Source: Niastella caeni (lineage in GTDB: Bacteria; Bacteroidota; Bacteroidia; Chitinophagales; Chitinophagaceae). From it: a stretch of 64,000 nucleotides of DNA. Below, in pieces: positions 34,201-42,433 of the stretch. Below the pieces are notes generated by a model. The model was not told where the DNA came from. It did no database searches and saw nothing but the letters and a program-made list of their open reading frames with translations. The DNA lies in contig NZ_STFF01000008.1 of assembly GCF_004834005.1 (NCBI RefSeq), forward strand, positions 186,001 to 250,000, written 5' to 3'. The number at the start of each line of letters is the position of its first letter. Positions within the stretch are counted from its first letter, which is position 1. The translations under genes were made by a program, and so were the position numbers.

Positions 34201-35097
34201 GATGTAATCGAGTGTATTGAAGGAATGGTTGGGGGTGGCTTCACTACGCAGGTCAACCGAAATATATACATTCTTTTTGCCGGAAATGTTTATTTCCTGC
34301 GAAGTCCATACGCCTTCCTTCTGGCTGCTGAACGAGGTTTTGAACTCATTGTTTTGCACAGCGTAAGTGCCGCCGCCGCTGGCAGTGGCTGTCCAGGCGG
34401 TGGCGCCTGCATCGGATGTGGCGCCATTGCTGAGACCGTTAAAATCTTCTAACCAGAGCGTGGCGGGTATAGCTGCACCAGCTGTTGCTGACACTGATTG
34501 CTGGTTGCTACAGCCATTGGCCGGGTTGGTTACGAGAACCGTATAGGTGCCCGCTACACTTACGCTTGGATCTTTTTCATTGCTGGTGAAGCCGTTCGGG
34601 CCTGTCCAGCTATACGTAACCTCGCTTACCGTTGAGTTTGCAGTAAGCGCAATGACCCTTGAGCAGGCCTGGGTTCCCCCGATGGCCGTAATATCAGGCG
34701 CTGTTTTATTTTCTGTTACAGTCACACTGGCTGATCCGGTACCTGTACTATTGGTTGCTACCACTGTATAAGTGCCGGCTGTAGTAATGGTTGGGTTTTG
34801 TTGAGTGGAAGTATACCCGTTTGGTCCCGACCAGTTCCAGGTGGTAGTGCCAGATCCGGTGGCGGTGGCTGATAAACCCAATGATGGGTTGGTGCAGGTA
34901 AGTTCACCGCCGTTGCCCGCTGCTGCTGTTACATTGATAGCTGAAACCGTGCAGGGGCCTTTTTCTTTAAAAGTGGTGCCATCAACTGTTGTAACCTCGC
35001 CTGTGAGAATAGGACAGTCAGGCGAAGCCGATAAATAATTACTGAGCAAAAAAAAGAACATTAAAAGAGTAAACCGTTTGGGTATACGTTTTTGCAT
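31252..35097 (-). CDS. Giant T9SS surface protein, Ig-like repeats (1281 aa, paralogue 1)
   Basis: Signal peptide about 1-24 (FTLLMFFFLLSNYLSA). Ten Ig-like/PKD-like modules recur with the core YSWTGPNGFTS and closing GTYTLTVTNPANGC. Two jelly-roll modules start with TLWLEDFNGLSNGATSDAG and STWLEDFTGLPDG and end in RYYFDNIKV and FYYFDNLQV. A C-terminal T9SS domain (HKAYPNPVITNGVIEFTTP to GKLVIVK) follows. It is probably a surface adhesin or glycan-binding protein. It is a tandem paralogue of the 1328-aa gene immediately upstream. Compared with it, 132 residues of an N-terminal module are missing, with a clean join DGTT-FKEKGPC. Confidence 0.87.
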   Translation of the reverse strand: MQKRIPKRFTLLMFFFLLSNYLSASPDCPILTGEVTTVDGTTFKEKGPCTVSAINVTAAAGNGGELTCTNPSLGLSATATGSGTTTWNWSGPNGYTSTQQNPTITTAGTYTVVATNSTGTGSASVTVTENKTAPDITAIGGTQACSRVIALTANSTVSEVTYSWTGPNGFTSNEKDPSVSVAGTYTVLVTNPANGCSNQQSVSATAGAAIPATLWLEDFNGLSNGATSDAGATAWTATASGGGTYAVQNNEFKTSFSSQKEGVWTSQEINISGKKNVYISVDLRSEATPNHSFNTLDYIRIYFKLDGGEEILAFEDLAGIDSSTTGTASTTFDSWALRGSTLQVIIKTNNSADNERYYFDNIKVAGSDFVTENVTATGSITSCAPLSITLSGNEIPGVVIYTWTGPNNFFSSGVRNQNLVVTEPGIYTLDVKNWSTGCSGTDTAVVILDNSGPGACASASGILSCTGTSSVTLSGSSSTSGVTYSWTGLNNFTSAAQNPVVTTVGPYNLTVTDPATGCTSTATVNVTTSISTEATATDILTCTRNSVDLTGSSPATSPVNYSWTGPGNFTSIMQNPSATAEGIYTLTVTDPSTGCIASDTALVSLNNTPPGACASAFGTLDCNSGSSANLYGSSSTSCVTYSWTGPNNFTSDEQNPVVTVGGTYNLTVTDPVNGCTSTASVTITVSNTKTSTWLEDFTGLPDGTISDAGATPWTTSKTVSAAEIAVHNNQLRITNCTTTGEVVWTSGAIDVAGKTGIRITAGIRSSVINGAVMNRDPVYGDYIRIYYKLDNGNEVLFHERTGDINWHGENPAHIAVGPDNGNYNTLQVIVRARAIGNDEFYYFDNLQVVATEAANISASATGGTINCINNSVALQGSSAASGVSYTWSGTDGYTSNAQNPVVNTPGTYTLTVASGSCTGTATATVIMDTTKPNIATPSHAGIITCTTPSIGIMATISTPNLVYRWSGPDNFSATTLNASVTRSGTYIFTATNPNNGCYDTAITVVDENTARPGEISINNSGTITCLTKNVTISGSSTSSGVNYRWEGPNNYSSNSSSATVTRGGTYTLTATNPQNGCTSSKPTTVAENTTAPVINITNTSPISCANPTVNLTANNNTMNATYLWLGPEDYVAVTKTIEVNIPGTYIITVTNPANGCLTTDFAEVTEDYSDCAARRSANVVTEKAAEQNTPVTVVTSFTHKAYPNPVITNGVIEFTTPQSANATVGIYNALGTCEKVLFKGNVTAGRQYRVAVPATQLSAGAYYYIINTGSKTYTGKLVIVK

Positions 35098-35613
35098 ATA
35101 TAGGGAATTTATTCACGTATAAGGCTGCCTGTATGCATGTTTTCCCTGTTCCGCCGTGGCAGAAGGGGCACTATGGTCACAGGTTATATTAATGGATAAT
35201 GCCATGTATGATGCATGGCATAGGCTGTTGGGGTTGCCATACAGCCGTAAACAGGATGCATTTGGCAGGGTATTTTTGAACAACGAATTTCATCGGGTAA
35301 CGGATTTTTGTTAGTAACAGAACATAGCCCTGTAAAAATGGATAGCCCGGGGAAACTGTGTCTTAGTACTAATTGGATTATGATAATTCGTTATTTGTAT
35401 GTAAATAGCAATTATCGCTATTATTTGACCATTAATACGTTGAAGAGGCCGTATGAGCTATAAATAAAGGATACACTTATCTGGCAAAATAATAAATTAA
35501 TGTATGCTTTAATGTAAGTAACGGAGTATAATAATCGATTAAAAACTAATATAACAAAAAAAAGACCCCGCCTTCAAGCGGGGTCTTTAATATCTGTTTT
35601 TATTGAAAACAGT
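35098..35613. other. Intergenic region between the two tandem T9SS paralogues
   Basis: About 515 bases, A/T-rich, holding the promoter of the 1281-aa gene and, at 35558, the terminator of the 1328-aa gene. The first 40 bases upstream of both paralogues share a short CACG-GTATAAGG motif (near 35114 and 39618). Nothing else was seen. Confidence 0.5.
35558..35590 (-). terminator. Terminator of the 1328-aa T9SS protein gene
   Basis: AAAGACCCCGC and GCGGGGTCTTT form a stem around CTTCAA. On the minus strand a run of T follows. Confidence 0.85.
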
Positions 35614-38600
35614 TTATTTCACGATCACCAGTTTGCCGGTGTAGGTTTTACTGCCGGTATTGATGATGTAATAATAAGCGCCTGCTGATAATTGTGTGGC
35701 AGGAAGAGCAACCCGGTACAACCGGCCTGCTGTTACATTGCCTTTGAACAATACTTTTTCGCATGTGCCCAGCGCATTGTAAATGCCAACCGTAGCATTG
35801 GCGCTTAGGGGCGATGTGAACTCAATAAGCCCATTTGTTATAACCGGATTGGGATACGCTTTATGCGTAAGGCTGGTTACTGCAGTAACTGGTGTATTTT
35901 GTTCAGTAACCTTTGCCGTAGCATCAGTTGTAACTTTCCGGGCGCCGCAATCAGAATAATCTTCCGTTACTTCTGTAAAGTCAGTAGTGATACAACCGTT
36001 GGCCGGGTCGGTCACGGTGACAATGTAAGTGCCGGCGATAGTAACTGTTGTTGTGCTCATGACATCTACAAAATCTTCGGGGCCTAACCAGAAGAACGAA
36101 GCATTTGGCGTATTTGTATTTGCCGTGAGGGTAACGGTTGGGTTGGCACAGCTCAGCGGACTGGTATTACTAATAGTTAATTCAGGCATCGCTGTGTTCT
36201 CTGTAACGGTGGTCGATTTGCTCGAGTTACAACCGTTTACCGGGTTGGTGGCTATTAAAGTATAAATACCGCCGTGGGAAACTGTTGCCGATGAAGAAAA
36301 GGCGCTATACCCGTTTGGCCCTTCCCATTTATAATTCACTCCTGTTGATGAAGAAGCACCTGAAATGGTTACGCTGTTGGTTAAGCAGGTAATGGTGCCG
36401 GAGTTATTAATAGAAATTTCACCGGGTTGTACCGTGTTTTCTTCTACAATGGTGCTTGCAGTTGCAATACAACCACTGGTTGAATTGATAGCCGTGAAGG
36501 TGTACGTGCCGCCTCTTGTTATGGATGCAATCAGGGTAGATGCGCTGTACCCGTTCGGGCCGCTCCAACTGTAGTTTGCTCCGGGTGAAGAAACGGTAGC
36601 GGTGATATTGATACTTGGCGTAAGGCAGGTGATAGAACCTGAATGGGTAGCTGTTACGCCTGCCGGGGTTTCAGTATTCTGCGATACGGCCACCTGGCTC
36701 ACGGCTGCACAACCGTTGTTTGGATTGGTAACAGTTAAGGTATAAGTACCTGCAGTGTTTATTGAGGTACTGGCCGTTCCGGCAATGATACCGCCGGCAT
36801 TGCTCCAACTGTAATTGGCGCCCGGCACAGATGCGCTGCCGGAAAGGATAGAACTGGTGTCGATGCAGGTTAATTGTAAAGGATTGGCCGAAGCGGTTAT
36901 TTCAGGTGCAGTGGTATTCATTGAAACAAAGGCCGTATCGGCGGCACTGCAACCGGTTGAGGGGTTGGTAACGGTTAACGTATAAACACCTCCGGTAGTT
37001 ACAACCGGGTTCTGGGCTGTTGATGTATACCCGTTCGGTCCCGACCAGCTATAACTTACACCGGCCGATGGCGAAGATCCCAGTAGTGATACCGATGTGT
37101 TCGCGCAGGTGATTATACCGGCGGCAGTAGCTGTTGCACTTTCGTTTAAGTTAGGGGTGCCAGTCAGGTTGATGTTATCAAAGAAATACTTTTCGGTGGG
37201 GTCTGAGTTGTTGGTCCTTATAACCACCTGCAGCGTACTGCCGGAGAGGGCTGCCGAAGTAACGGTGATTGAACCCGTGGTGTTGGTAGTATTGCCAATA
37301 CCAGCGAAATCTTCATATACCAGTGTTTCTGCGCCACCGTTCAGTTTGTAATAAACCCTGATGTAATCGGTTGATTCAAGGTGATCGCTTGTGGAAGTGG
37401 TTTCACTACGCAGGTCAACCGAAATGGTGACATTGGATTTGCCCGAAATGTCAATTTCCTGTGAGGTCCATACGCCTTCCGACTGACTACTGAAGGAGGT
37501 TTTGAATTCATTGTTTTGTACGGAATAAGTACCGCTGCCGCTGGTGGAAGCGGTCCACGCAGTAGCGCCTGCATCTGTAGTAGTGCCATTGGTGAGACCT
37601 GCGAAATCTTCTGTCCAGAAAGTGGTGGGCGAAGTTGCACCGGCAGTTACGGTAACTTCCTGAGAGGCGGTACAACCGTTGGCCGGATTGGTTACGGTTG
37701 CAGTATAAGCGCCTGCAGTACTTACTGAAGGGTTTTTTGCATTGCTGGTAAAACCGTTGGGTCCTGTCCAGCTATAGGTGGCATTGCTTACGGTTGAATT
37801 CACGTTCAGGGTAATGGAAGACAAACAGGCCAGGGTTCCACCGGTAGCGGTTATATTGGGTGTTGTTCTGTTTTCCGCGACCGTAGTAGTAGCGGATACA
37901 GCACATCCCGACGCTAAGGTAGCGGTTACTATATACTGACCGCCTGCGCTTACAACCGGGTTCTGTACCGATGAAGTAAAGCCGTTTGGCCCGGTCCATG
38001 ACCAGGCTGTTACGCTGCTGCTGGCTGTTGCCGACAATTGCGCCGTAGCTGTACAGGTTACTGTTCCGGTTACGGTTGGTGTTATGGTAGCGGTACCGGC
38101 ATTGCTGCCCGTTACATTGATGTTGTCGAAGAAGTAACGTTCTGTAGGGTCGGAATTACTTGCTTTGATAATTATCTGCAGGGTATTGCCATTGAGAGAG
38201 GCTGAATTTACCGTAACAGAACCGGTGGTGTTGGTAGTTGTACCTATTCCGGCGAAATCTTCATATACCAGCGTTTCTGCCCCGCCATTCAGTTTATAGT
38301 AAACCCGAAGGTAATCGGAGGCTTCAAAAGCATCGTTGCCGCTGGCCACTTCACTGCGCAGGTTAACCGAGAATGTGACATTCGATTTCGTAGAGATATC
38401 TATTGCCTGTGAGGTCCAGGTGCCTACGCCCTGGCTGCCGCTGAATGAAACTTTATATTCATTGCTTTGTACCGACCAGGTGCCGGAGCCGGTAACAGAA
38501 GTTGACCATGCCGTGGCGCCCGCATCAGACGTGGTGCCGTTGGCCAGGCCGGTAAAGTCTTCGAGCCAGATGGTGGACACGGTGCTGGCCGATACGGTAA

Positions 38601-39600
38601 CTGATTGCTGGGCGCTGCACCCGTTAGCCGGATTGGTAACTGTTACTATATAAGTACCGGCCGCACAAACCGTGGGGTTTTGCGAAGTAGACGTAAAACT
38701 ATTCGGTCCCGACCAGCTATACGTAGCGCCGCTTACATTAGAGGTGGCGCTGATGCTTACGCACGACCCGCAATTCAATGCGCCGCCGGTAGCGGTGATT
38801 ATTGGCGCTGTTTTGTTTTCCGTAACCGTAACACTGGCTGATCCGGTACCGGTGCTATTGGTGGCTACTACTGTATAAGTTCCGGCTGTTGTGATCGTAG
38901 GATTTTGTAAAGTAGAAGTATAGCCATTGGGTCCCGACCAGCTCCAGGTGGTGGTGCCTGATCCGGTGGCGGTTGCTGATAAACCCAGTGATGGGTTGGC
39001 ACAGGTAAGCACACCCGAATTGCCGGCTGTTGCTGTTACGTTAATAGCCGAAACTGAACAGGGGCCTTTTTCTTTGAATACCCGGTATTCTTCGAGGTAG
39101 TATTTTGAGGTTTGCGAACCACCGTTGTTATAGTTGTATATTTTTACAACCAATTGCACGTTGTTGCCGCTAAGTACACCCGAGATGAAATCGATGGTGC
39201 CGAAGTTGCCGGTACGTGAATCGAGCAGTGTTTCTGCACCGCCATTGATTTTGTAGTAGATCTGCACATATTCCGAACTGTTCATATCACCTTCTGAAGA
39301 AATTTTTACTGCTACCTGGAACTCTGAATAACCCGCGGTAGAAAACACCCGCGAATACCAGATCCCTACGCCGCCCAATTCCTGGGCATGCAAACGGTTC
39401 GATTTTACAGCAAAATAACCGGAGGAAGCTACATTGGTCGCATCTAAATACCACCCGGTTGCGGCAGGGTCTGAGGTCGTGCCATCGGCCCCGGTTATCC
39501 TGCCTGTTACAATGGGACAATCCGGCGAGGCCGATAAGTAATTACTTAGTAGAAAGAAAAGCAATAAAAGCGTTAATGGTTTAGGTAGTCGTCTTTTCAT
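35614..39600 (-). CDS. Giant T9SS surface protein, Ig-like repeats (1328 aa, paralogue 2)
   Basis: Signal peptide about 1-24 (LTLLLLFFLLSNYLSA). The first jelly-roll module spans about 38-172 (TSDPAATGWYLDATN to SKYYLEEYRV). Two more such modules start STIWLEDFTGLANGTTSDAG and TTFWTEDFAGLTNGTTTDAG, each ending in YFFDNIN. Nine Ig-like modules with the YSWSGPNGYTS core follow the same pattern as in the neighbour. A C-terminal T9SS domain is nearly identical to that of the 1281-aa paralogue, including about 94 identical bases at the 3' end. It is likely exported and surface-attached. The pair arose by tandem duplication, with internal module loss or gain. Confidence 0.87.
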   Translation of the reverse strand: MKRRLPKPLTLLLLFFLLSNYLSASPDCPIVTGRITGADGTTSDPAATGWYLDATNVASSGYFAVKSNRLHAQELGGVGIWYSRVFSTAGYSEFQVAVKISSEGDMNSSEYVQIYYKINGGAETLLDSRTGNFGTIDFISGVLSGNNVQLVVKIYNYNNGGSQTSKYYLEEYRVFKEKGPCSVSAINVTATAGNSGVLTCANPSLGLSATATGSGTTTWSWSGPNGYTSTLQNPTITTAGTYTVVATNSTGTGSASVTVTENKTAPIITATGGALNCGSCVSISATSNVSGATYSWSGPNSFTSTSQNPTVCAAGTYIVTVTNPANGCSAQQSVTVSASTVSTIWLEDFTGLANGTTSDAGATAWSTSVTGSGTWSVQSNEYKVSFSGSQGVGTWTSQAIDISTKSNVTFSVNLRSEVASGNDAFEASDYLRVYYKLNGGAETLVYEDFAGIGTTTNTTGSVTVNSASLNGNTLQIIIKASNSDPTERYFFDNINVTGSNAGTATITPTVTGTVTCTATAQLSATASSSVTAWSWTGPNGFTSSVQNPVVSAGGQYIVTATLASGCAVSATTTVAENRTTPNITATGGTLACLSSITLNVNSTVSNATYSWTGPNGFTSNAKNPSVSTAGAYTATVTNPANGCTASQEVTVTAGATSPTTFWTEDFAGLTNGTTTDAGATAWTASTSGSGTYSVQNNEFKTSFSSQSEGVWTSQEIDISGKSNVTISVDLRSETTSTSDHLESTDYIRVYYKLNGGAETLVYEDFAGIGNTTNTTGSITVTSAALSGSTLQVVIRTNNSDPTEKYFFDNINLTGTPNLNESATATAAGIITCANTSVSLLGSSPSAGVSYSWSGPNGYTSTAQNPVVTTGGVYTLTVTNPSTGCSAADTAFVSMNTTAPEITASANPLQLTCIDTSSILSGSASVPGANYSWSNAGGIIAGTASTSINTAGTYTLTVTNPNNGCAAVSQVAVSQNTETPAGVTATHSGSITCLTPSINITATVSSPGANYSWSGPNGYSASTLIASITRGGTYTFTAINSTSGCIATASTIVEENTVQPGEISINNSGTITCLTNSVTISGASSSTGVNYKWEGPNGYSAFSSSATVSHGGIYTLIATNPVNGCNSSKSTTVTENTAMPELTISNTSPLSCANPTVTLTANTNTPNASFFWLGPEDFVDVMSTTTVTIAGTYIVTVTDPANGCITTDFTEVTEDYSDCGARKVTTDATAKVTEQNTPVTAVTSLTHKAYPNPVITNGLIEFTSPLSANATVGIYNALGTCEKVLFKGNVTAGRLYRVALPATQLSAGAYYYIINTGSKTYTGKLVIVK

Positions 39601-40004
39601 ATAGATTGTGTTTGATCACGGGTATAAGGGTGACCGCTAATTACAGCCATTGAATGGGTGTGATCAGCGACCGGTAAATGCAAAACTTCCCGGGCGGTAA
39701 AAACCGCTCGTTCGTTCGCTGATAAGGTTGTGTAATGGAGACTAATTGAATTTCAGGTATTGCAGGGCGTTGGCTACTCTTTAAAGCGAAGGCTATTGAA
39801 TGTGATCAAATTAAACACAAAGTTTCCGGGGAAACATATTTATTTTGAACTTATCTTTTCCCGTGTGCTGGTCAATGTATGATAAGTTATAAATAGTTGC
39901 AAGATGAGGGATGAGTGATAATAAATTCCAAAATACAAAAATCAAGTTCCAGATATAATACCGTTTAGGATTCGACTTTTGTGATTTGGTACTTGTTATT
40001 TGGT
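39601..40004. other. Intergenic region upstream of the 1328-aa T9SS gene
   Basis: About 400 bases between the 1328-aa gene start and the AraC gene end. A GCGGTAAAAACCGC inverted repeat lies near 39700. No gene or clear promoter element was recognised. Confidence 0.45.
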
Positions 40005-40883
40005 CTAATTTACCTTCTGCATGTATTCAGTAAGGAATTTCTTGGGAGGTTGTCCGGTTATTTTTTTGAATACGCGATTGAAGGTAACGGCATTGTTAAA
40101 TCCGCTTTGATAGGCTACAGCAGCGAGGCTGTCGAAATTTTCCGCTACTATTTTCTTGCAGGCTTCATTAATGCGCACTTCATTGAGGAAGGCAACGTAT
40201 GTCTTTAATGTATGTTTTTTAAAATACCGGCAAAAAGCCTGTGGTGTAAGATGGGCTACATCGGCAATTTGTTTAAGCGTAATGTTCTCGGTATAATGCG
40301 CCATGGTGTATTGGTAAATATCATTCATGCGCAGTCCTTCCGATTCTGTAATGGAGCTTTCTGTATGGGTGCTGGAAAGTGATTTGTATTGTTTGATGCG
40401 GCAGAGGGTTTGCAGCAATTGAATGAAGAATGCCAGCCTGATGCCGTTCCTGGCTTCTTTTATCAGCATCATTTTTTTCATAATATCATGCTGATGCGAT
40501 GCAGGCACTTGTAGTCCTTTGCGGGTGACTTCCATAAACTTTTTAACGTTGCTCATTTCCGGCAGGTCCATGATCCTGCCAAACGGGCCATGTAAATCAA
40601 CAAACAAGGTCAGGGCATGTATATCTTTCTGACTGTTCTTTTCAAAATACACAGGATCGCTTTTGAACAGGTGCGGTTGGTTAGCGCCCAGGATGTATAT
40701 GTCGCCCGATTGAAAGCGTTGCATACAGGTACCGGCTATGAGGGTGCCTTCGCCTTTGATGATCCACGTAATTTGTGTTTCGTTATGGCGGTGCAGGTGG
40801 TTGTAAAAATGCGGCAGCTTATCTTCCTGTACCATAATGGAATGTTCCTGCGAAACCGGTATGGTGAACTGAACGACTTTCAT
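40005..40883 (-). CDS. AraC-family transcriptional regulator
   Basis: 292 residues. The N-terminal cupin-like sensor (about 10-110) has LPHFYNHLHRHNETQITWIIKGEGTLI split over typical AraC-type ligand-pocket strands, with H-x-H residues. The C-terminal double helix-turn-helix (about 190-287) contains ITLKQIADVAHLTPQAFCRYFKKH and DSLAAVAYQSGFNNAVTFNRVFKK, ending in the canonical TGQPPKKF. It is divergent from the DapA-family gene, which it probably controls. Three AATATTGGT motifs in the gap are candidate binding sites. The effector is unknown; a hydroxyproline-derived compound is possible given the neighbour. Confidence 0.92.
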   Translation of the reverse strand: MKVVQFTIPVSQEHSIMVQEDKLPHFYNHLHRHNETQITWIIKGEGTLIAGTCMQRFQSGDIYILGANQPHLFKSDPVYFEKNSQKDIHALTLFVDLHGPFGRIMDLPEMSNVKKFMEVTRKGLQVPASHQHDIMKKMMLIKEARNGIRLAFFIQLLQTLCRIKQYKSLSSTHTESSITESEGLRMNDIYQYTMAHYTENITLKQIADVAHLTPQAFCRYFKKHTLKTYVAFLNEVRINEACKKIVAENFDSLAAVAYQSGFNNAVTFNRVFKKITGQPPKKFLTEYMQKVN

Positions 40884-41004
40884 CTGAAAATATTATTTGT
40901 TGTTTTGGCCAGATGGAACTTGCCATGACAAAAATCTCATTTCCCTGTATGAAATAATGAAAATTTTGTCATGGATCTTTCATATGCAGTGCTTTGGTCT
41001 GTTT

Positions 41005-41208
41005 AACCAATATTACCAATTTTTTCTCATAATCCGTTGCAACAGGTTAATATTGGTAAAGAAGTGATTAATTGCAGAATGAGCGAGTAGTAAGTAGCTA
41101 GTGGCAAGTAGGGAAAGGCAAAATAGGTGGCCAGGATAATTACTGAATCTGGCATAACAGCCCCACTAGCTATTTACCACTAGCCACCAGCTTGTTAATA
41201 TTGGTAAC
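41005..41208. promoter_or_regulatory. Three AATATTGGT motifs, candidate AraC regulator sites
   Basis: ACCAATATTACC at 41007-41018 (inverted), GTTAATATTGGTAAA at 41047-41060 and GTTAATATTGGTAAC at 41194-41208 lie between the divergent AraC and DapA-family genes. The shared 9-mer AATATTGGT occurs in both orientations. Binding is inference. Confidence 0.45.
41080..41195. repeat. Word-repeat hairpin, AGTAGCTAGTGGC type
   Basis: The left arm GAGTAGTAAGTAGCTAGTGG pairs imperfectly with the right arm CCCCACTAGCTATTTACCAC. It lies between the second and third AATATTGGT motifs. Confidence 0.5.
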
Positions 41209-41274
41209 AAACTGATTAAAACAGGCTATCCTATACTAACTGCTTCATAATACCTTTATTAAAAATTAATACGA

Positions 41275-42204
41275 ATGAGTATATCATGGAAAGGCATTTT
41301 TCCTGCCTTCACAACAAAGTTTACAGCTAACGATACCCTCGACCTGACATTGTTTGAAAAAGGACTGCAAGCGCAGTTGGATGCCGGTGTAGATGGCATT
41401 GTTTTAGGAGGCAGTCTCGGGGAAGCCAGTACCCTCACTACGGAAGAAAAAGAAACACTGGTAAAACTGGCTATTGAAATAGCAGGCCCGGTACCGGTCG
41501 TATTGAACATTGCAGAAGGCGCCACCAAAGAAGCTATCAGACAAGCTGCTTTGGGCAAAAGCTGGGGGGTGAAAGGGTTCATGTTGTTGCCGCCGATGCG
41601 TTATAAGACCGATGCACGTGAAACTTTTACTTTCTTCAAGAGCGTTGCGCAATCGACCGACCTGCCCATTATGATCTACAACAACCCGGTTGATTATAAA
41701 ACAGACGTAACGTTGGATATTTTTGAACAACTACAGGAGTTTGATAATATACAGGCCGTAAAAGAATCAACCCGCGACATTTCGAATGTTACGCGCATGA
41801 TCAACGAGTTTGGCGACCGGTACAAAATTTTATGTGGCGTAGATACCCTGGCCATGGAAGAATTGGTGATGGGCGCCGATGGCTGGGTAGGTGGACTGGT
41901 AACTGCTTTTCCACGGGAAACAGTAGCCGTTTACAGGTTAATAAAAGCTGGTATGCTGGAAGAAGCCCGTGCCATTTACCGCTGGTTCTTACCGCTGCTC
42001 GAACTGGATATTCATCCCAAGCTGGTGCAATACATTAAGCTGGCTGAAGCGCAGGTTGGGTTGGGCTCAGAATATGTACGTGCGCCCCGGTTAACGCTGG
42101 TAGGGGAAGAGCGGGAGCGGATACTGCAGATCATTAAGAAAGGTATAGAAAACCGACCTGAGTTACCGGAATATTTGAAGTATGATGCAGTAAGTATGAA
42201 GTAA
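41275..42204 (+). CDS. DapA/NanA-family aldolase or deaminase (possible pyrroline-hydroxycarboxylate deaminase)
   Basis: 309 residues, a TIM barrel of the dihydrodipicolinate synthase family. The Schiff-base lysine is Lys163 in AVKESTRD, and the catalytic tyrosine is Tyr135 in IMIYNNPVDY. The GSxGE loop reads GGSLGE, so the second Thr of true DapA (TTGE) is Leu, which argues against lysine synthesis. Closely similar proteins, from memory, sit in hydroxyproline catabolism operons beside a divergent AraC gene and act as pyrroline-4-hydroxy-2-carboxylate deaminases. Here the rest of such an operon is absent. An alternative is a ketodeoxy-sugar-acid dehydratase, given the arabinofuranosidase nearby. 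Confidence 0.85.
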   Translation: MSISWKGIFPAFTTKFTANDTLDLTLFEKGLQAQLDAGVDGIVLGGSLGEASTLTTEEKETLVKLAIEIAGPVPVVLNIAEGATKEAIRQAALGKSWGVKGFMLLPPMRYKTDARETFTFFKSVAQSTDLPIMIYNNPVDYKTDVTLDIFEQLQEFDNIQAVKESTRDISNVTRMINEFGDRYKILCGVDTLAMEELVMGADGWVGGLVTAFPRETVAVYRLIKAGMLEEARAIYRWFLPLLELDIHPKLVQYIKLAEAQVGLGSEYVRAPRLTLVGEERERILQIIKKGIENRPELPEYLKYDAVSMK

Positions 42205-42224
42205 GAGCCCGGAAATTAATAATG

Positions 42225-42405
42225 AGAAATTAAGAATTAGGAATGAGAAAGGGAAGGCAGTTATAAATATCGAATATTGAATTTCCAGTGTTGAATATTG
42301 AAGTAGAAAACCCATTCGATAAAATGCAAATTGCATTTGCCTTCCCCTTTTGCTTACAGCTTGCAGCTTACAACTTGCAGCTTACAGCTTGCAGCTTGCA
42401 GCTTT
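42225..42405. repeat. Word repeats before the DUF885 gene
   Basis: Three word groups in a row: AATGAGAAATTAAGAATTAGG, the self-complementary AATATTGAATTTCCAG with GTTGAATATT, and tandem GCTTACAGCTTGCAGC words at 42350-42405. The last set reads open in the frame of the following gene but is not part of it. Confidence 0.55.
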
Positions 42406-42433
42406 AGCATTCTGTTTCCGAAACAAAACTATT

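Noticed and set aside
31252-39600. Composite transposon as the cause of the T9SS gene duplication
   Set aside because: No inverted repeats, target duplications or transposase were seen at either end. Plain tandem duplication is simpler.
42350-42433. N-terminal extension of the DUF885 protein
   Set aside because: The codons come from AGCTTGCAGC word repeats, and a proper signal peptide starts at 42434.
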